64,000 nt of DNA from Echinometra lucunter. Taxonomy: Eukaryota; Echinodermata; Echinoidea; Camarodonta; Echinometridae. Shown one piece after another: positions 48,051 to 60,229 of the stretch (positions are counted from its first letter, which is position 1; every line of letters begins with the position of its first letter). A program made the translations under genes and the position numbers. The stretch spans positions 2,688,114 to 2,752,113 of the forward strand of contig CM057156.1 in NCBI GenBank assembly GCA_029962745.1, in the 5' to 3' direction. The notes beneath the pieces are model-generated. The model was given only the letters and a program-made list of their open reading frames with translations. It was not told the origin of the DNA and did no database searches.

Positions 48051-50864
48051 ACTAAACATCGTTATATTGATGGAAAATAAATTTTGAATGCCAGGTCTAG
48101 TGGATTATAATATGGCTAAACAAAAAATGTCGATGATACACCGAAGGCTGCTTAATTTCTCATATGCTAAATGAGTCAATAGACCAAGATTGCTGCCTCC
48201 CTCTCAATGTATTCAAAGCAAGAAATTAGTTTGATGAAAATGAAGATATTCATTCACGTTATTGTACTTACGTAGCTCTTACTTACGTAAATCTTTCAAA
48301 GCATCCGGGGATTTTTAGTACGAAGCTAATCGCTTCCAATTGTTAATTCCTAACATCTGACAATAGAAGAAGCTCATGATTATACCCACACGACATGTAG
48401 CTTACTTTCTGTTAGAAGTGAAAATGAGCTTAAATGGTACAGCGGAATCCGGAAGAGTATACAAGGTCGGGAATGATCTACTTCTGCAACATCTCCAAGC
48501 GTACCAATTACTTTGCGGCTTCTAGCTTCGTTAATCGCTTCCAACGACGGTCGTGTTTTTGGATTCGATGAAAACCTCGCGGCCCATGGAAGTGGATCTG
48601 TTGCGGTGAGTACACCACACAGAGATTGATTCTTGCGGTAGAAATTTATCTACGGCCTTAACATCATGGAGATCAAGCTTTAACCAATGTTTAATCTTGT
48701 ATCTCCTGCAGCTAATCCATATTCAGCGATAGGATAGGTGAAGTTGTTTGGTGATGAGGAGTCAAGCTACAGATTTATTTTCATTTTACTTTACGGTTTC
48801 CACGTTTTTCTCTATTCTCAGTGTAAACTCAAAGGTCAACTACCTTGGTTTGAGTCCGCGGCTTTCAGACGGTGACTTTAAAAGTCCGCCTCAGTCAAAT
48901 CTGCTTGATACACAATTTTTTAAAACACAATCACAGTCTCACAGATGCATTTGAGTGAGTTAAGCATGGCAAAACAACTCAACAATATCGCTCCACCACT
49001 CATAACTGCAACGGCATATTTATTCACGTTCGGACAAGACGATTAAGCATTACCGGTACTCCTTGGCTTTGAACATGTCTTGATCGATAGAATGTTGTGC
49101 ACACATAAGAATTATGGCTTGCCATGACTTGGTTTGACCCATCCTCGCATATCTAACGTTTAATAAATGCGTATGCACATTGTAAACATGGTAAAAGATG
49201 TGCATGCTTATTCAACCATCACGCCTTACCCGTAGTGCTTGAAAGAATATTTCCGTAGATTGCTAGATCAGCTTCAACTATCATATTTAAGATGGCAAAA
49301 GCATAATACTTCCTCCTCGTATGAAGTTTTGACTATGTGTGTCGAATCTGCGGTCCTAGCCTCAAAGGTAGGAGTGTGTGGGGGCGATTTGGCTTTTTGA
49401 GTGGGTTGGTGGGTGAGTTGGAAGATGAGTGGGTGGGTTAATCCAACAGGCCTTGAAAGAACCGAACTGACTCTTCAAGAGAAGTTCTCAGTGTATTACT
49501 TATGCAAAAAAGACAACATTTGACGCTGGAAAAGTCTTGTGAATCACAGTTTACTCCTCTAACCCTCTGAAGCAACAAACGAGCTGCAACATCCATGTGT
49601 CTGTACATTCTTAGGAAAACTTGGATAGAAAGTAGTGGAGAACATTGTCATATTATAGTTTGCTATTGACTGATTGCTAATTGCACATATTTAGTATTGA
49701 TTCGGGGATTTATTACGCACGATAGGTATTTCGTTACGACTGATATCCTTGCACAATTACATTAGAGGCAGCATTATTTCTGAACATACAATGGTTTATA
49801 GATTTCTGGTCCTATTTCAAGTTTTAACATGTTCAACATGTCCAAGGCATCTGAAAAAAAACTCTAATTGGTTTGGTTTTAGGACATCTTGATAAAATAA
49901 AGGAGGAAACAAAACATTTCGGGCATATCCATGACCTCCATGGAAATAATTAAACAATTTTGCTTTATATTCCTTTAATTTGATTACTAATCGTAAGAGG
50001 TTGTAGTATTAAAATAGATCATTAGAGATAAAGGGCTTTATATGAGGTCAAAATGTTAGATAAGCAGTTTACTTGTAACCAATGTGAAATAAGATCTATC
50101 ATATCCATTATATCATTTCCTTCCTGTTAAAACACTATAATCAGAGAAGAATAACATTCATTTATTCACCAGCCTTGATGAGGATGTTTGACTCAATGAG
50201 ATAGATTTCAAGAGAGGGAATATTTCAACATTAAAAGAACAAAACACACTGAATTCTAAAACTTTCTCTATCGGATGCTGCGTAATGGAGGGTGACGAAC
50301 GAGAAATGATTATTTGAAGCCGGTCCAGATGGATCAATAACAAGAGACGGTCAAAAACGTCAAACGGCTGAATACTCTAATCTGTTAAAGATATTAACTC
50401 CGGTTCCCATGCTCTTCCTTCCTATTTTAAAGATAATGAGAATTAAATGGAGGTCTTAGTTACTTTGTCCTTATAATCGTGTATATTATCCATTAGGTTA
50501 AGATAATGGTCAGATTGTTATAGTATTTCGATACGGCTCCTTAATCATCGCGCAAAGCTTAAAGACGCAGTCAGCTTAAATCGGAATTGTCAAGTGATAG
50601 ATGCAAATGGAGAAATACAGTTGAGCGGGCATGAAGGTTTTTAATTGATATTTTGGGGGGAACTTTGATGCACGCATTACCTGTGCAACTCTTACGCCCT
50701 CATACAGACGATATGTATAAATAAATGGAAAACTGAAGTAAAAGAAATACATTCCTTTCGACAAAAAGGTTTTGATTCCCATGTTATGAACAGAAATGAC
50801 ATTTAACCAACCCATTAGTTAATGGTACATAATGAGAGCGCTTCATGATAGTGCTCTAAATGCA

Positions 50865-51020
50865 TTATTTATTTATTCATTTATTTATTTGCTGTTTTAT
50901 TTACACAGGGTAGCATTGTCATTTGCAGAACTGCTTTCCACAATGGCCCTGTCCACATAATATACAATTAAATAAAATCAATCCATAGTATTGTAAATAA
51001 TCAATAGCACAGAATTAATC

Positions 51021-51052
<32 letters not shown>

Positions 51053-51072
51053 CACATACATACATACATACA
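50865..51072. repeat. (TTTA)n and (CATA)n microsatellites
   Basis: atttatttattcatttattt at about 50865-50890 and a cata run at 51025-51072. Confidence 0.85.
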
Positions 51073-52265
51073 GAGTAACCTAACACAATAAGAAGTAAAA
51101 CGAGACATTTGAATTCGTCACTGGGGACGAATTAGGTGGTCTGTCAACATCTTTTTGAAAAGCAACGTCACTCTAAAAAAAAAAAAAAATCATCCTAGCT
51201 ACAATAGACTCGAAGATAAGTGAAAATCAAGCGTGAATGACGGAGCTTTTGCTCAAAGAAGAAATAAATGTAGAATCAAGATTTGAGAAAAACTCAGGTC
51301 CCATAGAGGATACACGTGAAAATTGAAAAATTGACACACCCCCATTCATTGCTTAAATAAATTATGATGCCGTTATTAGAATGAAAAATCAATGTCGTTT
51401 TTTTTTCTATCATTATTCTCTAATACACTGAACAGAATTCATCTCCGGATGAAATTTAACATGTTCATAATAAAAAATGGAAATTGAAATATCCAACTTG
51501 ATATCCAACAATGATATATAAAGAAATATATATGAAATACAACCATTAATTCTTTCATACATTAAATCTGCATTAAAATAGAAAACTGAGAAGCAACTTA
51601 CCTTCTAATAACAAAGAAAAATAGCTTTCATTATAAACACAAAGGAGATTCAAATGATCCATTAGAATTTTCAGGTTTCAATTTAGGTAGCTATTAGTAA
51701 TACTGTACTGTTATAGGATTAAATCCACGAAAAATATTGTTTTACATACTGTTTCACTTGTTGACAATGAATGAATACACAGTCACTAAATCAGTCTAAA
51801 ATCTCAGAGAGATGGTTAGATAATTAAACCAAGAATTATGGGAAAGCGGAAGAGAAAAGACAGTGACCATTATACAGATCGATTACGTCACATTATTTTG
51901 ATATTTTCTGCTGTCGTCACTCTCCGGAATACGCAGAAACAAGACTTATTACAATCGGCTTGAATCAAGAACCGCCTCCTGTCATCCTTAGCATTCACAC
52001 ACATGTCTACAATAACATGCATTTAACAATAAATGACAAATTTGATTTAACTAGCTATGAGTAAAGAAATCAAGGGGAAAATTCGAAGACCACGAGATGA
52101 TGCTTTTTCAAGTCTGCATGGAACTCAAATGATTTTCGCATGGCTAAATTGGTACGACTGATTAGATCTCCGATACAAAATGCGTATGTTTGATACACAT
52201 TCAGTTTTTTTTTTTTTTTAGATCACTGGCCGTTTTGAACTAATAATTAACAAATCAATACTTGG

Positions 52266-52315
52266 CGGTGACTTCAGTGGTTAAGCGCAGACGGTTTAGC
52301 AACTGCGCGGCTCTC
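52266..52315 (+). repeat. tRNA-like fragment, probable SINE head
   Basis: ggtgacttcagtggttaagc resembles an A-box region of tRNA-Leu/Ser type. No B box or SINE body follows because the 52318-52668 element starts immediately downstream. Confidence 0.4.
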
Positions 52316-52317
52316 TT

Positions 52318-52668
52318 AAGGGGTGTTCAGATATGAGGCGACATGTCCCCTCAACAAAGCTCGCAACATTTTCAGTGTTCAGATATGGCACGACATTGTT
52401 CCGCCACTTATGCTAATGAACACGCATTAACGCGTCAACTCTCAAATAAAGAGAACTTGTAAAATCTCGCGCGGACAAAGTCATGACAATCATATTTGCG
52501 CTAACTTTTAGGAATTTGAGTGGTATGCAGCAGCCAGGCACCAAAAAGTAAAAGTGTGTCCTGCCTCGGCTGACATTTTATTTTCGCCCCATACCCCACT
52601 GACTTGTACACTAAAATGTTGCAGGGATTTTTTGCTGGGACATGTCGTCCTCATATCTGAACACCCCT
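52318..52668 (+). mobile_element. AAGGGGTGTTCAG-family TIR element, best preserved copy
   Basis: Ends AAGGGGTGTTCAGATATGAG and the inverted ctcatatctgaacacccct. The interior repeats the cagatatggc motif and the cattaacgcgtcaactctc segment shared with the other copies. It directly follows a tRNA-like fragment at 52266-52315. Confidence 0.85.
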
Positions 52669-55665
52669 CTACCTTACCTTACCTTGAAGGATACACAAGG
52701 CAAGTTTGAAACTCATGGGCAAAGCAAAAAATGGTTTTATAATGAGCTCAATTAGTGAGTTGCTTTATGAACTGCTTGCTACTACATTAACATCAGGTAT
52801 TCGTATTGAGGCAGTTTAATATCATTTTAAACAAGGTTATCCTAGTGATGTTACGTGCAAGTAGGTGAACAGTTACTTAAATAAATGTGAAAAGTCATTT
52901 TATCTTTTTTTAAGTGTGTTGTTTACTCAGTTGCAAACCATGCTGTTTATTATTTGAGATACAATGCTGGAAGAACGTTCTTAACATTCTAAACGTTCTC
53001 ACCGTGAGAGTAATTTTGAATATGAAGACGACCTATTGTGCTTGCTGGGAGTAACCATTAAAAGCTGATATTGATAAAATAAATGACGACTTGAGAAATG
53101 AAAATGAGATTCAGGTTAAATACATGTAATGAAAAGAAACTGAGCCATGAGCTATCACATGTCATTTTATCTTTCAGCCAGCGTTCAAATAATGTTTAAA
53201 TTGGATACTCCGTCAACATGAAAGCCTTTTAACTTTCACAATCGTAATCAAGAATACAGCCTACCTCGTCTTCTTCCAATATTAATCCTGCAAATGAGGG
53301 TAGAACATGAGTTTAAAATTTGAGTAACAAAGATGTTACTTAAGTACAATACTGCCACTATTTCATATATGGGTGTATTTAGATTGGCTTTCATGGCGAA
53401 CTAAGGAAAGTAGTATACGTTTAGAGTAACTAAACAATTTTTGGCGGTTTAAACTGCAGATGAGGGATTGTGGTTGCAAGCACTGCATGCATGGCTCTCA
53501 TGCCATTTCGTAATACATTCATCTAAATTTGCTGCTCCTAACCCATGTGATGAAGATGGCTACATCGCAATGTATAGTCTACACTGTATAGGGAAATATT
53601 ATAGCAACTTTGGCGTACTTCACGCAGCAGACATGAACACCCGCCGAGAAACAAGAAAAGATATAAGAAATTTGGATTTATAATATAAGAAATGATGAAG
53701 TCATTTTATTCTAAACGCAATGTAAAGAAAAAATTTTAAATAACCATAGGATTAATATACGAGAAGATATTTCAGTCACTAAAAAATTTGTAGTGAGACC
53801 CTTTGGTGATGAGAGAGCCTGGAAAAAATGACAGAAGCATATCCAGGTTGAAGCAAATGGCACACGATCCCTTCTCCTCATTTTGATTTTGGGGATGCCA
53901 TATAGGCTAGGGGATTCCGTTTTGTTTTTCTTTTTTTTTTTCTTTGTTTTTGTTGTTGTTGTTCTCCTTCCTACAGTTTGCTGAAAATTAGGGTTTCTAT
54001 TTTGATATCCAAACGGTATGTTGTTCGACATATATGTGTCAAGATATAAACCGCGAATCCATCCTGTTTTCATTTTTTTTTTAAGTTTATGATTACAATT
54101 TTCTGTTTTGCAATACTTTATAAACACTTGTATTACATTGCACGAATCTTTGTATTCTTAGCCAGTCCGTATATTCGGCATGTGCCAATTCATTTGTTCT
54201 TTACCTATGCTGTGCGCCCACGCAGGAAAATGTATTTTCGAAAGTAACATGATTATATAGATCTGTTTTATGTTCTATGTTTGTTTGTGTTTTTTTTTTG
54301 TTCCTTTTGTTTGTTTCTAGTTTGTTTGGTTTCGTTTTGCTTTGGTAAATGTTACCAGAGATAGCGAAACACTCTCTACATCCGGATGACGAAAGAATTC
54401 TCATTTTTCGTGGTTTCAAGATAACAACAATACAAGAAAAAAGACATTCGAAAAAACTTTAACCTTCTTCAACAACAACAACAACATGAGACGGTTTGAA
54501 TATGAAGTCTACTGCAAAGCCCAATGAAAATATGAAAAAATATATTGAGAAATCTAAGACACAAATGAGATGAGATTCTACAGAATCTTAGAGTTATAGC
54601 TGTGGGAGAACAAAGTGATTTCGCCTCGAAGCAAAGAAGCTGCTGATATTCAATTTGCACTTCATTTTCAATCTTGTTTTGCGATAATATCTTGGTCTAA
54701 TCTAAACCTTTTCTCAATTTCACGTATTTCCATGTAGGCCTAGATGAATTACATGCTTTGGCACTGGTTCCTCGACCTTAAAATAAGATTATGTACGTAT
54801 CTTGTTACATGCTTAAAGAGAGCATGACAAGGTTCGGTCTACCTCAAACTGAAAATCATCATTAGGAAGTACGTATCTTACTTTGGTATTTTGTTCCAGC
54901 ATGATCAAAAGGTAAATGGTAATACAATATATTTTAAAAATTCAGTTTTGAGGGGTTTTGTTATGAATACGACAATTTCACATTTACCCCCACATTGTTC
55001 ATCTATTCAAAAACAGAAGAAAAAAATCCTGAACAGATAAAAAGCAAAAAGCTTATAAAAATTTGTCTTTAAAAAATCTTACCTTCGTTTCTTACATATC
55101 CAAACAGGACTTTAATAACACCTAAAAATTTATTAGAACATTATTTCCTGGAAGCCAAAAGACATTACAATTTCCTTCAAGTATTCGAAAAAGGGTATCT
55201 CAGAATACCACCAATATGACTTCTCCACAAACAGCAACTTAACTGAGCTTTTTAATCAATATTTTGAATACTAAACTACCCTTTCATTCCAGCAATTTTC
55301 TTTCAGGAGGTCACAATAAACATCGATAACAAAAATTTCAGGGCAAGCGAAAGAAAAATGGCGACGAAAAACTATATAAAAATCTCATTTTTCGTGTCTT
55401 TGTCAACCAGGACTCCGCCTACCCCTGATAAGTATCTCCCGGGATAGATAACAAACACACCTCGTATAGAATGCCTTTTTAACTTGCTGCATATACCGTT
55501 TAAACTATGTTTAATGTACAGACAAACAAAAATATCAAATCAAATATGTAGTTCTAATTTTCCAGTCTTCTCAGAAAAACATGAATTTTGCACGTCGTTT
55601 CATACGAGGAAAACAAATTAACATTATCAACGAGCTTGTGTCACCCCCTCCCTCTATTCTCTCTC

Positions 55666-55696
<31 letters not shown>

Positions 55697-55779
55697 TCTC
55701 TCTCACTCTCTTTCTCTTTCCCTCTTCGTTCGTTAAGTGGGTTTTCAATCTCCACGATAATTGTGTCTGACGATATAAG
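52669..55779. other. Intergenic, no gene seen
   Basis: AT-rich DNA with poly-T and GTTT runs (53930-53965, 54290-54340) and the CT tract before the gap. No supported exon. Confidence 0.55.
55660..55725. repeat. (CT)n microsatellite next to the assembly gap
   Basis: CT-rich tract about 55 bases before the second N gap. Such tracts often end contigs. Confidence 0.85.
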
Positions 55780-56279
55780 NNNNNNNNNNNNNNNNNNNNN
55801 NNNNNNNNNNNNNNNNNNNNNNNNNNNNNNNNNNNNNNNNNNNNNNNNNNNNNNNNNNNNNNNNNNNNNNNNNNNNNNNNNNNNNNNNNNNNNNNNNNNN
55901 NNNNNNNNNNNNNNNNNNNNNNNNNNNNNNNNNNNNNNNNNNNNNNNNNNNNNNNNNNNNNNNNNNNNNNNNNNNNNNNNNNNNNNNNNNNNNNNNNNNN
56001 NNNNNNNNNNNNNNNNNNNNNNNNNNNNNNNNNNNNNNNNNNNNNNNNNNNNNNNNNNNNNNNNNNNNNNNNNNNNNNNNNNNNNNNNNNNNNNNNNNNN
56101 NNNNNNNNNNNNNNNNNNNNNNNNNNNNNNNNNNNNNNNNNNNNNNNNNNNNNNNNNNNNNNNNNNNNNNNNNNNNNNNNNNNNNNNNNNNNNNNNNNNN
56201 NNNNNNNNNNNNNNNNNNNNNNNNNNNNNNNNNNNNNNNNNNNNNNNNNNNNNNNNNNNNNNNNNNNNNNNNNNNNNNN
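55780..56279. other. Assembly gap, exactly 500 N
   Basis: This second 500-N run has the same 18 bases, tgtgtctgacgatataag, immediately on the left (55762-55779) and on the right (56280-56297). This suggests a short contig overlap that was not merged and a real gap length near zero. Confidence 0.95.
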
Positions 56280-56297
56280 TGTGTCTGACGATATAAG

Positions 56298-57397
56298 GGT
56301 AAATACTATTACTATAATTGTTCTTATTATTGACTCCAAACCTGTCAACTCAAGTGGTTTCTGTTCTCCATCATGTCCTTGGAAACCATTCTCTTTTACA
56401 GAACTGACAGTTAAAAAAGCAATGTGATGACGTTGATAATGAACACCATTTTCTGCTCTTTTGTTATAACCCCATGTAATATTGCACAAATTATCATTCA
56501 TCTTCAGGGAGTGCTAAAATATGAAATGTCAAATGGGATGCCCATAGTTTTTCCCAGCGCTTCAACAAAGTGTGAAAAAAAAAATCCCATAATCTCGATT
56601 AAACAGTGGTAAAAAAGCACACTTTATGATAAATGTTTGAAACGATAGCAATGCTAATCTATATGTCTGCATATTTCACTGTTAGCTGAGTGCGATTTAT
56701 AAATGGCTTGGGAATCCCATTTGGCTTGCCATATTCAAATTGTTCGTAAGTCATTCGTAACTTTACGAACACTTTATGAAAACACCCCCCCCCCCGGATG
56801 GAGAGTAGCAAATGTAGATTATCTCTTACCAAAGAACGCATTAGTGTCCGTGACTGAAAAAAATATTGAAATAATATAGGAACCTGTGAGCTGTTGTAGC
56901 TAAAATTCAACATGTTTTTATTTCAGTGTTATTCATAAAAAAAAGTTACCTATCTTTATAAAGGCGGTTTTTCTTTTAAGCACAAAATGCATACAGAAGA
57001 TTTCAAAACCTGATACTTCGGTTGGGAATCGCACAAATGCCGTACAAACACAGCAAGAGAGATGCCAAGAACCAACAAGCGTGAGTGTATTGTTTGCACT
57101 ATATCTTGTAAAAAAAAATAGTAAGTGATATACTGTCAATAATTAGTAGAAACGGTTTGCACTTCTCGAGATTTCTTGTCTAGATGTTGAGGGGGGGTTC
57201 TTGTCCAGTTTAAGATTGTCAGATATGTATTTCATCTTTATTTTTACAGTTTTCCATGCAGCATGTGTTTGTTATCATGCAAAGGGTATGAGAACGACGG
57301 AACAACCCTATGATAAGTCCATAGATACAAGATAGATGGTGACATTCAGAGGAAAGCTTTGATATTCTGTTTTTCGATTACCTTCTTTCCCTTTTTA
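56298..57397. other. Intergenic, no gene seen
   Basis: AT-rich DNA with a C11 run near 56787. Nothing recognised. Confidence 0.55.
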
Positions 57398-57574
57398 ACA
57401 CATGCACACGTTGGTATCAATTTGCCTGTAGCCCCGGTAATTTATTTTGTATACAATAAATGAGCGTTGTAGATAAAATGCCTTGCTCAAGGGCATTAGT
57501 GCCGTGCCGGGGATCGAACCCCCCGATTCTCGCGTCTCCAGTCAAGCGCCTTTAACCACTCGACTACGGCAACC
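57398..57574 (-). mobile_element. tRNA-derived SINE, family 1, best preserved copy
   Basis: Read on the minus strand, the head keeps a tRNA-Ser/Leu-like form: A box tagtcgagtgg (57556-57566) and B box ggttcgatccc (57510-57520), closed by a ggcacggca stem strand. The core is aatgcccttgagcaaggcat and the tail attgataccaacgtgtgcat. It should carry an internal Pol III promoter. Confidence 0.87.
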
Positions 57575-57581
57575 AATTATA

Positions 57582-57740
57582 GGGGCGATAGCTACTTGGT
57601 AGAGCACTGGTCTCGGAATCCGGTGACCGGACTGAAACCAAGTCGATGTGCTAGTGCCCTTGGTAAGGCATTAATCCTCACCAGCAGTCCTGGAATTGAA
57701 GCCGTAGGTTCTCTGGTTGATTGATTACAAATATGCATGT
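57582..57740 (+). mobile_element. tRNA-derived SINE, family 2
   Basis: The head ggggcgatagctacttggta followed by gagcactggtctcggaatcc resembles a tRNA with A box tagctnnnnggtagagc. The B box (gactgaaaccaag) is degraded. The core agtgcccttggtaaggcatt is related to the family 1 core. It starts seven bases from the head of the family 1 SINE and runs in the opposite direction. Confidence 0.78.
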
Positions 57741-59137
57741 TTTCTTAGGAGTCATGTAAAGCAAACTAATAAACAATTTATTGATTCAAATCGAAGTGAA
57801 TTTTTTAAAAATAAATAAACATGCGGTAAACAGTCAGTGTGCAATTCCTCAAAGATGAAGAAGCTACCAAGGTCTTACAACGACTTGAATAGAGTTTAAA
57901 TTTGGCGGATATTTTAGGCTACCAACCGTTATAATGATTGTCCTTATAAGTCTATAATACGTTCTAAGCCAAAATGAAAAAAGAAAAGAAAACCTTCTTT
58001 AAAATGTTCGTTACATTAAATTTATTTTAATACTGACAGAAAACGCTATCAAAATGTTTATACATTCATACATTAATTGTGAGCATTTCATTTTGTCCCG
58101 GTAATAAAAAAAATATCTAAAGGTGGATGTTCAGTAGTATCCCGTCAGGTGTGGTCCTGTATCTCTTGACCAGTCAATATCATTTCATGCATTTTTATTT
58201 TTATTAAATGTAATATTTATGCTAGGGAACCTGAATTTACAAGCATTTCATAGTACGGTTTTCTCCACAATTCAGCAATCATTTATTCATTAGCTTACCA
58301 TTTATATTCTAAATTTAGGTCCAGATTTTGTCTCATTCTTAAGTGTTCGTTTTCCTGCTCATAATGAATTTTGCAAATAAAAGTCTTTGTAAATGTATTT
58401 GAGGTTATTGTGGAAATAAATGAAAATGTAAAAGTTCCATTGCAAAGATAAAATTCATGAGGAGAAAATGACGTTCACTTAGCCAGGCTGCTATTACCAT
58501 GATTTCATTGTTCCTATTCTATTCAAGAAGTGGATGTTTTCCGATCAGTTACCCATCATCAGTGGTAATAACTGATAAATTAAGATGGAAACACCTGATA
58601 AGGATCAACACCGATCATGTTACGATTACAGTTAAAGAGGACGACGAATCTCTTTCCTCCGTGGCAATGGTGACTTTTTCCAGATAATTATTTGTGCAAT
58701 CGCCACATCCTGCAGTATTATGCCTCTTACGTTTCAATTTCTCTTTAAGTCACCTGGATCCAAAACTTCGAAACATCTGCGGACATTAGCACATGACTAT
58801 CATGTGGACACAGCTGACACCACTTAGCATTATTGCTATGCTGGCTAACAATAACAGGGCATATTGTACTTCATCATCCCAGACCAACAACATCTTATTG
58901 GTTTGTTTGTTTGGTGTGTTTTTGCTATGGAGACAGGTTCACGCTAAAGATGAAGTATGATTTCATAAAACGAAGAGACGGAGGAACTTTCTGCAGAGTG
59001 CATCCGTTCGACATACTTCCGACAAGACAGCTTTGGAGCTTCCCTACCGATGAGTCCATCACCAGGGGTTTTTAATGATCTCACCGTAAAGACAATGGTT
59101 ACAAAGTGAATAATATAATAATATATTGTAGCAGGTT

Positions 59138-59521
59138 TAAAAGCCCTGACTTTGATGGCTTCGAATTTTTTCACTCAGCTTTCGAATTTCATATCCAACA
59201 AAGTGTTTTCTAATTAATAAATTTACGTCCACGCGATGGCCAGTGGACGCTTCGGACGAAGCAGAGCTGGGGACTCATAGTTCGTGAACTCTGGTCTTCG
59301 GGAAACATTTTGTTTCTAGGATGTATGATTCTTGACACCAACCCTTCATTGTTTAGACTTTAGAAGAAGTCGTTACATCAGAAAGGTCAAGTAAGGTCAC
59401 ATCTCTGACGAAGGCTGTATAGCTGAACAGAAGCAAATTTCGAAGCAAGCATCAATGTATGGGGATCAAAACTTCTGACCGCTAACAGAATGGGATATTT
59501 TTTTTTAAAGTCAGGGCTATA
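59138..59521. mobile_element. TIR element (AGCCCTGACTTT ends)
   Basis: aaaagccctgactttgatgg at the left is inverted as ttaaagtcagggctataa at the right, over about 16 bases. The 380-base interior has no coding sequence. Target duplication not determined. Confidence 0.55.
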
Positions 59522-59755
59522 ATCACACTACATTGAATGCAGTTTTTATGCTTCAATTGTTTCATAATATGTGTGTGGGTGGGTGTGTGCGTGTGTGTAT
59601 GTGCCTGTGTGTACATGGAAATGATAATAATGTACAAAGCGCGAAGGATAGCTGCAGCTTTCCGATTAAATCATACACTTCAAATATTAGGGTATGTAAT
59701 ATTCAGAGAGCTGTTTATATCCCAAAAACTCGCTTATTCAGGCAGCGGGGTAATG

Positions 59756-59832
59756 ATATGCAGCGCTTAGAAACATTTGTATTAAGCGCTATATAAATGA
59801 TGCATATTATTATCATTATTATTATTATCTTA
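59756..59832. repeat. Repeat tail with AGCGCTTA/TAAGCGCT hairpin and ATT run
   Basis: cagcgcttagaaacatttgt is followed by attaagcgctatataaatga, then an ATT/ATC microsatellite. The gcgctatataaat signature resembles the tail region of the SINE at 18181. Probably the end of an interspersed repeat. Confidence 0.55.
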
Positions 59833-60031
59833 TTTTGATGATGAAATAATACTGTTGCAATATTACGGCAAGTGTCATTTTTCCTCACTTGCTTCACTCA
59901 CTCTCAAAATAAGAATTCGGAAAGGTGGTAATAGGGTAGGGGGCATTGGGTTTCATGCGAAACCGGTTCCCTTTGCCTGTACAGTTCCTTCTGGTACTCG
60001 AGTCAAATCTATTCTTTTGCGAGGTAATCCT

Positions 60032-60229
60032 GGGTGGTGTTTCACAAGAGTCATGCTTAAGCGCCAGTGCGCATCCGTTATTTAACGCGTAATCTCATTG
60101 ATAGACTTCCCACTAGTGCGCGTCCCCTGAGCAAGATCTGACCAATGAGAAGATGCGTAATATACAGCACGCAACTAGGAATTTAGATTCGATTTTAAGT
60201 CAAACTTAACTCTTTGTGAAACACCTCCC
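60032..60229. mobile_element. MITE with GGGTGGTGTTTCACAA ends
   Basis: Left gggtggtgtttcacaagagt and right tctttgtgaaacacctccct are inverted ends of a roughly 198-base element. The interior contains several gcgca/gcgcg motifs. Non-coding. Confidence 0.78.

Larger units (their letters stand above)
46008..52265. other. Intergenic, no gene supported
   Basis: Contains the possible TTAA element at 47971, a poly-A run, TTTA/CATA microsatellites and a G-rich ggtgggtgagttgg-type stretch near 49400. A sequence resembling a 5' exon with donor gtgagtac ends at 48616 but has no supporting partner exon. Confidence 0.5.
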
